A stretch of 64,000 nucleotides of DNA from Treponema sp. UBA3870. GTDB taxonomy: Bacteria > Spirochaetota > Spirochaetia > Treponematales > Treponemataceae. The notes below the pieces were generated by a model that saw only the letters and a program-made list of their open reading frames with translations, was not told where the DNA came from and did not search any database. Position numbers and translations under genes: made by a program. Shown one piece after another: positions 58,409-64,000 of this stretch (within the stretch, counting starts at the first letter, position 1; each line of letters starts with the position of its first letter). The stretch lies in assembly GCA_002392275.1 (NCBI GenBank), contig DGGQ01000107.1, positions 1 to 64,000 of the forward strand, read 5' to 3'.

Positions 58409-59902
58409 TTACTTTTCTGATTTTTCCGACTGTTCTGCTTTGACCTCAGCCTGTAGCTGCTTCAAAGTCTTGGTTGACTTCATCAGAGCCTTCATGTCCT
58501 CGGTTTTGAGAATCTTGATTGCCTCGTTGAGCTGGAGATCGTAGTCCAAATCATAAAGGCGGGCTGGCTTGGTCCTGTCAACCTCGTTGCGGATAATCTT
58601 TCTGATTACACGATTTTCCACTGGATACGCAAGATGAAGCACGTTTGCATAGGCCGCAATATCTTCCTCGCTCATGTTTGGGTGGTTCTCGACGTATGTT
58701 TCGATTTCGTTGGACTCCACCAGACTTACGTATGCCTTCTCCTCATCCTCGCTGAATTCCGGGAACTTAACTTCCCTGTCCGGCGGAATACCAATCTTGT
58801 CTATGTTTGTGTCGCTCGGTGAATAGTAGCGCGCCACGGTGATTTTAAATCCGTCGTTGTTGATAAGCTCGCTCGGAATCTGGACGCTGCCTTTTCCGTA
58901 GGTCTTTTCGCCAACCAGATATGCGACATGGGCATCTTTCAACGCTCCAGCAAGAATTTCAGATGCAGATGCCGACGCTCCGTTAATCAGCACGACCACC
59001 GGTAGATTGCGGACCGTTGTTCTTGCCCTGTGCGCCGTGTAGACAGAGTTTTCGTAGGAAATGCGGCTCTTTGTCGAGACAATCACACCTGAATCAATAA
59101 ATTTTTCAGCAATATCAACTGAGGATGAAAGTAGTCCGCCCCCGTTGTTGCGAAGGTCAAGAATCAGCCCGGTGTATTTTTCCTTGCTGAACTTGTCTAT
59201 GGCCTCCTGGACTCTCTGTGCCGTGGTTGATGAGAATTCGGTAATCTTTATGTATCCAATTTTTGAGTCCTCAATCATGCCGGATTTTACAGTTGGATTT
59301 TCAATGATTGCCCGGGTAAGCACACGCTCAAACTCCATTGTCTTTCCGCGACGGATTCTGACAGTGACATTTGTTCCAACAGTTCCGCGAAGCATGTCCA
59401 GGACCTCGTTCATCGTTATGGTGGATGTGTCGGTTCCATCGATTGCGACAATCAAATCACCGGACTGGATTCCCGCTTTGTATCCTGGTGAATCTTCGAT
59501 TGGCTGGGACACTTCTACATAGGCCGGCTTGTCTGGTTTGTTTTCGGTTGGCTTGGTGATTGAAAGACCAACCCCTCCAAAGCTGCCAACTGTAGTGTCC
59601 TTCAGGCTCCTCCATTCATCCTTTGGCATGTAGACTGAATACGGGTCGTCCAGTGCTTCGAGCATACCTTTGAGTGCACCGGCATACAGGATTTCCGGGT
59701 CAACATCATCAACATAGTTCTGCTGTATATAATAGTAGAGAGTGTTGATTATATCGAGATAGCGCTTTTCCTGTTCAGGATTGATATTTGCGGATTTTGA
59801 TTGAGACTGCGCAAAACATTGTGAAGTGGCTATGGTCATAAAAAATATGGCCGCGGCCTTGGCTATGTGGCGACGCATTGTCGCATGAATATTCTTTCCC
59901 AT
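58409..59902 (-). CDS. C-terminal processing protease (S41, CtpA type)
   Basis: A 497-residue periplasmic serine protease. A signal peptide (cut near CFAQ, about residue 31) is followed by a helical segment, a PDZ domain (about 100-190, GGVGLSITKPTEN and GYKAGIQSGDLIVAIDGTD) and the S41 domain. The nucleophile is in VVLINGASASASEILAGAL (Ser about 314) and the general-base Lys in GEKTYGKGSVQ (about 340). The C-terminal region is charged and ends in Lys/Glu repeats. The ATG is exactly 6 nt after a TAAAAT box. It is the first gene of a ctpA-rsmE-wecG-AAA+ run. Confidence 0.93.
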   Translation of the reverse strand: MGKNIHATMRRHIAKAAAIFFMTIATSQCFAQSQSKSANINPEQEKRYLDIINTLYYYIQQNYVDDVDPEILYAGALKGMLEALDDPYSVYMPKDEWRSLKDTTVGSFGGVGLSITKPTENKPDKPAYVEVSQPIEDSPGYKAGIQSGDLIVAIDGTDTSTITMNEVLDMLRGTVGTNVTVRIRRGKTMEFERVLTRAIIENPTVKSGMIEDSKIGYIKITEFSSTTAQRVQEAIDKFSKEKYTGLILDLRNNGGGLLSSSVDIAEKFIDSGVIVSTKSRISYENSVYTAHRARTTVRNLPVVVLINGASASASEILAGALKDAHVAYLVGEKTYGKGSVQIPSELINNDGFKITVARYYSPSDTNIDKIGIPPDREVKFPEFSEDEEKAYVSLVESNEIETYVENHPNMSEEDIAAYANVLHLAYPVENRVIRKIIRNEVDRTKPARLYDLDYDLQLNEAIKILKTEDMKALMKSTKTLKQLQAEVKAEQSEKSEK

Positions 59903-59908
59903 ATCTAT

Positions 59909-59938
59909 ATTTTACGGTGTTTTTTACCAATTGTTCAA
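59909..59938 (-). promoter_or_regulatory. Promoter of ctpA operon, predicted leaderless start
   Basis: On the minus strand TTGAAC (59938-59933), an 18-bp spacer and TAAAAT (59914-59909) end 6 nt before ATG 59902. No ribosome site is present. Confidence 0.6.
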
Positions 59939-59949
59939 GAGCAAATTCT

Positions 59950-59987
59950 TTAAAAAACAAATGGAGAGCTTTTTACTCCCCATTTGT
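59950..59987 (-). terminator. Terminator of the papain-like lipoprotein gene
   Basis: CAAATGG(A)GAG (59958-59968) pairs with CTCCCCATTTG (59976-59986). On the minus strand it is followed by GTTTTTTA. Confidence 0.7.
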
Positions 59988-60095
59988 CTTGATTTGCGCT
60001 TTTTCCTACATCCCCCCGCGACTATACGAAGAGATATATTGATTATACCGTAGCATCAATTGGTACCGGTATAAATCTACTGTCGCCGTCCATAT

Positions 60096-60205
60096 CTATC
60101 TAGCACTGGCACTTGCGCTTGCACTGGCTCCACCAGCACTAGCACTGGCACTGGCACTTGCACTAGCTCCACCAGCACTGGCACTTGCGCTTGCACTAGA
60201 CTGGG
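60096..60205. repeat. Ser-Ala repeat tract at the end of the papain-like gene
   Basis: The last codons are imperfect repeats encoding SASASA blocks separated by GGA, three times over. Confidence 0.85.
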
Positions 60206-61916
60206 ACTGTGACTGATACTGGTATTGATACTGGTCCTGTGACTGGTACTGGTACTGGACGTTACTATAGTCGTCGTAACCATCATCGTCGTCGTAATAA
60301 TCATCATCGTCGTCATAATAATCATCGTCGTCGTCGTAATAATCATCATCGTCGTCGTCGTAATAATCATCATCGTCATCGTAATAATCATCATCGTCAT
60401 CGTAGTAGTAGTCATCGTCGTCGTAATAATCATCATCGTAATAATAATCATCCCAGTCTTCGTCGTCGTAGTAATCGTAGTAGTCATCGTCCTCGTCGTA
60501 GTCTTCAAGCCAGTCAGAGAAATACTCTTCTACGAGATCTTCATTGAGCCAGTCGCCAACAAGTCCTGCAATCAACAGACGCTCGTCATCAGCAAGGTCG
60601 TCATCTGCTTCCGCAATCTCGAACATGTCCGCCGCAATTGTCGCAAGAGCACCCTCGGAAATGTATTTGGAAAGGATTTCAACTGTGTCCTCAAGGAAGT
60701 TGTCTTTGTCAATCCAAAGGTTCTCACAGTTCTTTAGGACCTTTTTCGGCGAATACTCAAGTTCGAACATCTGGAGGATTCTCTTCAGCTTGTCCTGTGC
60801 AAGTTTTTTCTCTTCGGATGAAACTTCAATGTCTCCCCAATATGCAACATTGTACAGCGCGCCCAAACGGTAAACAATGTCGTATTCACCAAGTTCGTCA
60901 CACATGTCTTCCCAATCCTCGTCGGACATTTCAGAGAACTCGTCTTCCATATCAACAAAAATGGACTCGTCATCATACGACCAGGCCTCTTTCGCCGCCT
61001 GCGAGCTGATAGGATTCACGTCGTATATAACCCACGAGTCATCGCAGTTGAGGCTGGGGTCCATCATGTATTCGTAAGGAATGTAGCAGTAGCCGCCGTC
61101 TCCCCACTGGTGTCCCCATGAGTTTCGCACTATGAAGCACTCGTCCGGATCCGAATATCCAACACAGCACATTGCGTGTCCGCCTTCATCCCTCTCGCCT
61201 CTTCTTGGCATGGGAATGAATCCCTTGCGCGGATTTTCAAATGAGGAGTATGTATTCACGGCAAAAATAATTGGATATCCCTCCGCAAGAACGCTCTTCC
61301 ATGTGTCAAGCTCCAGAGGAACAAACTCGTATTTTGAAATCCTGTTTTCCTGTGCCTCGGAGTATGATTCGCTGCTTGGTTTCTGGGCGAATTTTTTTAC
61401 AACATAAGGCCATGTATCTTCGCTGCACACACCCGTTTCATTGAGCGACTGAAGGATTGAACTGTTGAATGTACCCTCGTCACGACTTGTATTGTTGTCG
61501 ATTGCGCGTGCGTTGTAGTACAAAAACAGACGGCTCACGTTGTAGTCGGAAATGCCCTGATTGCGGTTAATCAGATACTCATAGGCTCCGGCGGTCGCAT
61601 TGGCCGTACATGAACCGAGTTCCCCCTGATTCTCCACTGCTGTCATGAATTTTCTAAGGTCAACCTTTGATGGAAGGTCCTTGGATGATTTTGCCGCCTT
61701 ATATTTTGGTGCGGATGCACGGGCCGCGGGGTTTGCTCTTTTGTAACCGCCCGTCTTGATTATACTTCCATCCGCACGCTTGATAATACCGCCACTTGAT
61801 GTAGTGGATACTACGCCTCTGTCATCGGACGATCTGTTTGAACTTCCTCCACCGGAACATGAAGAAATCAGCATTGCACAAGTGATGGCCATTATAATGC
61901 CGGCTATTTTTTTCAT
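60096..61916 (-). CDS. Papain-like (C1A) cysteine peptidase lipoprotein with Asp/Tyr-rich tail
   Basis: A 606-residue lipoprotein with lipobox ISSC (Cys20). The peptidase domain (about 70-320) carries the triad residues: Cys in NQGELGSCTANATAGAYEY (about 101), His in GGHAMCCVGYSD (about 248) and Asn in VRNSWGHQWGDGGY (about 264). A helical domain of about 130 residues follows. The tail is then about 75 residues almost entirely Asp and Tyr, and finally a Gln/Tyr/Ser then Ser/Ala/Gly run. ATG 61916 follows AAGGAG. It should sit on the outer surface or in the periplasm. The acidic tail could bind calcium or other cations; this is inference. Confidence 0.85.
   Translation of the reverse strand: MKKIAGIIMAITCAMLISSCSGGGSSNRSSDDRGVVSTTSSGGIIKRADGSIIKTGGYKRANPAARASAPKYKAAKSSKDLPSKVDLRKFMTAVENQGELGSCTANATAGAYEYLINRNQGISDYNVSRLFLYYNARAIDNNTSRDEGTFNSSILQSLNETGVCSEDTWPYVVKKFAQKPSSESYSEAQENRISKYEFVPLELDTWKSVLAEGYPIIFAVNTYSSFENPRKGFIPMPRRGERDEGGHAMCCVGYSDPDECFIVRNSWGHQWGDGGYCYIPYEYMMDPSLNCDDSWVIYDVNPISSQAAKEAWSYDDESIFVDMEDEFSEMSDEDWEDMCDELGEYDIVYRLGALYNVAYWGDIEVSSEEKKLAQDKLKRILQMFELEYSPKKVLKNCENLWIDKDNFLEDTVEILSKYISEGALATIAADMFEIAEADDDLADDERLLIAGLVGDWLNEDLVEEYFSDWLEDYDEDDDYYDYYDDEDWDDYYYDDDYYDDDDYYYDDDDDYYDDDDDYYDDDDDDYYDDDDDYYDDDDDYYDDDDGYDDYSNVQYQYQSQDQYQYQYQSQSQSSASASASAGGASASASASASAGGASASASASAR
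60270..60500. repeat. Asp/Tyr codon repeat tract in the papain-like gene
   Basis: About 230 bp of GAC/GAT and TAC/TAT codons encode runs such as DDDDDYYDDDD in a rough 21-24-bp period. Slippage here would change tail length in frame. Confidence 0.88.
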
Positions 61917-62049
61917 AATGTCTCCTTCCGAGTTTTCTCGCTTGTTAGATAGTATACAAGGCAAATAAAAAAGTGACTACCCAATTAGGTGGTATTTTTT
62001 GCAAAACTGTCCGCCCGTATGTTGATGTATGTTGATTGCCGAAAATAGA

Positions 62050-62078
62050 TTGCCCTAGCCATGGTTTTGGTATACAAT
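62050..62078 (+). promoter_or_regulatory. Promoter of flhG-like gene, predicted leaderless start
   Basis: TTGCCC (62050-62055), a 17-bp spacer and TACAAT (62073-62078) end exactly 6 nt before ATG 62085. No ribosome site is present. Confidence 0.55.
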
Positions 62079-62084
62079 AGATGT

Positions 62085-63230
62085 ATGCAGATAATACCAG
62101 TTGCGAGTGGCAAGGGTGGTGTTGGTAAATCACTTCTCAGCGCGAATCTTGCCATAGCTTTAGGACAGGCGGGTAAAAAAGTTCTCTTGGTTGACCTTGA
62201 TTTGGGTGCGTCGAACCTTCATCTGGTCATAGGACAGACTTCGCCAAAAACAGGAATAGGAACATATCTCACAGGCCAGACACCTTTTGAACAAATCATA
62301 AGTCCCACGGATTATGAGAACGTTTATTTCATAGCGGGTGACTCGGAGATTCCTGGACTCACATCGCTCAGGGCAAGCAAAAAAAATGATCTGGTCAAAA
62401 ATTTTCAGGCGCTTGATTTTGACTACCTTGTTCTTGATTTAGGAGCGGGAACCCATCTGACAATTCTTGACATGTTCCTTCTTTCACCGCAGGGAATAAT
62501 CGTCACAGCCCCGACAGTCACGGCCACGCTCAACGGCTATCTCTTTTTGAAGAGCATAGTCTTCCGCATGATGTACAACACATTCAGAAGGGGGACACCC
62601 GCGCACGACTATCTTGAGAACCTGAAAAAAGATTCCGCGTCGCTCCAGCGTCTTTACATACCAAAACTGGTCGAAGCACTGGAATCTGTAGATCCAGAGA
62701 ACACGGCCCTTTTCAAGTCACGCATGCAGGAATTCCGTCCACGCCTTGTGCTGAACATGATTGAGGACCCCAAGGATGCCGACCGTGCGAACAAAATCCG
62801 TCGTTCCTGCCAGCAGTTCCTTGGTCTGAATCTGGAGCATCTTGGCGTAATCTACCGTGACACATTGCAGGACAAGGCTCTAGCGTCCAGACTTCCGATT
62901 ATAATCTACAAGCCCCAGTCCCTTGTTGCCCAGGGAATCTACCGTGTGGCGGACAAAATCATCCACTCGGAGACACTTGCTTTTGATTCCGGCTACGACA
63001 TCACACAGGCAAGCGAAACTTCCTTCCAGATTGCTGCGGAGGAGGCGGGCGAGGATTACTACCAGAAAATGTCCTACGTGGAGGAGCTTATCGGAAGTGG
63101 CACATTGACCACAGGCGAACTTGCGGAAGCAATCAAGCAGCAGCAGTTTGAAATCACCCAGCTCAAAAAGGAAAACATCCTGCTGAAAAAAAAGCTGGTT
63201 GACGCAGCCCGAAAAGGATATAAAGTTTAA
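62085..63230 (+). CDS. MinD/ParA family ATPase, FlhG-like
   Basis: A 381-residue P-loop ATPase. It opens MQIIPVASGKGGVGKSLLSANLAIALG with the deviant Walker A (about 9-16, two lysines). VDLDLGASNLHLVIG and the switch DYLVLDLGAGTHLTILDMF follow. A long helical C-terminus (about 300-381, ELAEAIKQQQFEITQLKKEN) is coiled-coil-like and absent from MinD. The NLHLVIG and lack of a MinE site fit FlhG/YlxH, which set flagellar number and place; this suits a spirochaete with polar periplasmic flagella. Other ParA functions cannot be excluded. lgt follows by 24 bp. Confidence 0.8.
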   Translation: MQIIPVASGKGGVGKSLLSANLAIALGQAGKKVLLVDLDLGASNLHLVIGQTSPKTGIGTYLTGQTPFEQIISPTDYENVYFIAGDSEIPGLTSLRASKKNDLVKNFQALDFDYLVLDLGAGTHLTILDMFLLSPQGIIVTAPTVTATLNGYLFLKSIVFRMMYNTFRRGTPAHDYLENLKKDSASLQRLYIPKLVEALESVDPENTALFKSRMQEFRPRLVLNMIEDPKDADRANKIRRSCQQFLGLNLEHLGVIYRDTLQDKALASRLPIIIYKPQSLVAQGIYRVADKIIHSETLAFDSGYDITQASETSFQIAAEEAGEDYYQKMSYVEELIGSGTLTTGELAEAIKQQQFEITQLKKENILLKKKLVDAARKGYKV

Positions 63231-63254
63231 ACAACATTATAGAAGGAAAAAGTA

Positions 63255-64000
63255 ATGCCTCTTTACATTGAATATCCGTCATGGATTCACCCGGAGATTA
63301 TACCGAACGTGCCAGTGCTGAGTCTTATCCGCTGGTACGGTCTGATGTATGTATTTGCTTTTGGAACCGCTTTTTTGGTTTTGAAAAAAGAACGGAAGGA
63401 AGGACTTCTTGACACACCCGACCACAAGGCAACGGAGGATGAGCTTTTCAGTTTCCTTGCATGGGGAATTGTTGCGCTTCTTTTGGGAGCGAGGATTTTT
63501 TCAACACTTGTCTATGACACAAGCGGAACCTACTGGAAAAAACCGTGGCTCATTTTCTGGCCATTCGACCCTGTTACAAAAAAATTCACAGGCCTCGCTG
63601 GAATGTCCTACCACGGCGGATTCATCGGTGGACTGATTGGAATGTTGGTCTGGTGCAGGGTTCACAAAAAGCCCACATGGAAATGGATTGACGTTATGAG
63701 CGTTGCGATTCCGATTGGATACACGTTCGGTCGCCTTGGTAATTTTATGAACGGAGAACTCTACGGTCGTGTCACCACAATGCCATGGGGAATGGTTTTC
63801 CCTGCGGCGGAAAAATTCCCGGTGTCTCAGGACTGGGTTCAGGACATAATGACAAAAATCGGCATGACGGCACCCGATGGAGCAACTTTGGTAAATCTTC
63901 CGCGCCATCCAAGCCAGCTCTACGAAGCCTTGTTCGAGGGTGTCTTCCTTGGAACACTGCTCTGGAACCTGCGCAAGAAAAAGCCTTTCGACGGATTCAT
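63255..64000 (+). CDS. lgt: Prolipoprotein diacylglyceryl transferase (partial, runs off window)
   Basis: The 5' 248 codons of an inner-membrane enzyme that transfers diacylglycerol to the lipobox cysteine of prolipoproteins. AGAAGGAAAAA precedes ATG 63255. Seen are the N-terminal IRWYGLMYVFAFG helix, LLLGARIFSTLVYD, GLAGMSYHGGFIGGLIGM (the H-G-G segment), and the Lgt signature IPIGYTFGRLGNFMNGELYGR with the invariant Arg and Asn. RHPSQLYEALFEGVFLG, the last conserved block, is also present. A loop insert (TKIGMTAPDGATLVN) occurs before it. The last helix and stop lie beyond 64000. Confidence 0.92.
   Translation, partial: MPLYIEYPSWIHPEIIPNVPVLSLIRWYGLMYVFAFGTAFLVLKKERKEGLLDTPDHKATEDELFSFLAWGIVALLLGARIFSTLVYDTSGTYWKKPWLIFWPFDPVTKKFTGLAGMSYHGGFIGGLIGMLVWCRVHKKPTWKWIDVMSVAIPIGYTFGRLGNFMNGELYGRVTTMPWGMVFPAAEKFPVSQDWVQDIMTKIGMTAPDGATLVNLPRHPSQLYEALFEGVFLGTLLWNLRKKKPFDGF

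Noticed and set aside
60270..60500. Regular repeats at 60.3-60.5 kb considered as a CRISPR array
   Set aside because: The units are short, in frame, have no spacers and encode Asp/Tyr; no cas genes are present.

Overview
The window is chromosomal DNA of a spirochaete, most likely a host-associated Treponema (rumen, gut or oral type). Evidence: an FlgM-like anti-sigma-28 factor, an FlhG-type MinD ATPase followed by lgt, two alanine-rich-signal outer-membrane proteins resembling Treponema major surface proteins, a lipoprotein with a formylglycine-generating-enzyme fold, many lipoproteins with relaxed lipoboxes, a fused PyrK-PyrD, and several near-identical Rpn/PD-(D/E)XK transposase-like nucleases. 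No rRNA or tRNA gene and no CRISPR array was seen.

Layout. 1-5.8 kb is an accessory margin: a frameshifted tyrosine-recombinase remnant and a decayed antitoxin, a lipid kinase, a (CTACA)8 microsatellite, an unknown gene, the FGE-fold lipoprotein, a Fic protein with a HigA-like antitoxin, and two small DUF3791-like genes. 6-12.3 kb is an ABC-transporter operon (ATPase, two FtsX/MacB-like permeases, a LolA-like periplasmic protein, an outer-membrane barrel). It is followed at 12.4-14.4 kb by a lipoprotein / radical SAM-SPASM / lipoprotein cassette with its own consensus promoter. 14.4-17 kb holds small exported proteins between two copies of a 200-bp direct repeat. 17-36.5 kb is mostly housekeeping: pyrKD fusion, THUMP methyltransferase, TetR regulator, PrsW-like protein with a basic repeat tail, GH18 protein, ftsK, rsmI, flgM, a Fe-ADH-fold protein lacking its metal ligands, a TrmH methyltransferase, an ATPase-HDOD protein, a conserved hypothetical and purD.

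36.9-46.8 kb is a second accessory segment: two paralogous outer-membrane porin-like genes (one with its 5' end replaced), a hairpin-dense repeat element, TPR and PilZ genes, two complete and one truncated Rpn nuclease, a small barrel protein and a tyrosine recombinase. 47-64 kb is envelope and stress biology: hsp20 behind a near-perfect sigma-54 promoter, two RlpA-SPOR proteins, an SLT lipoprotein, a large Hsp70-substrate-domain/LysM membrane protein, a sigma-54-activator-like AAA+ protein lacking GAFTGA and HTH, a WecG/TagA glycosyltransferase, rsmE, a CtpA protease, a papain-like lipoprotein with an Asp/Tyr-rich tail, flhG and the 5' part of lgt.

The most unusual window-wide signal is regulatory. 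At ten genes a sigma-70 type -10 box ends 6-8 nt (usually exactly 6) before the start codon with no Shine-Dalgarno sequence, which predicts leaderless mRNAs. Neighbouring genes carry ordinary GGAGG-type sites. All functional statements are from sequence reading alone; no database search was run.
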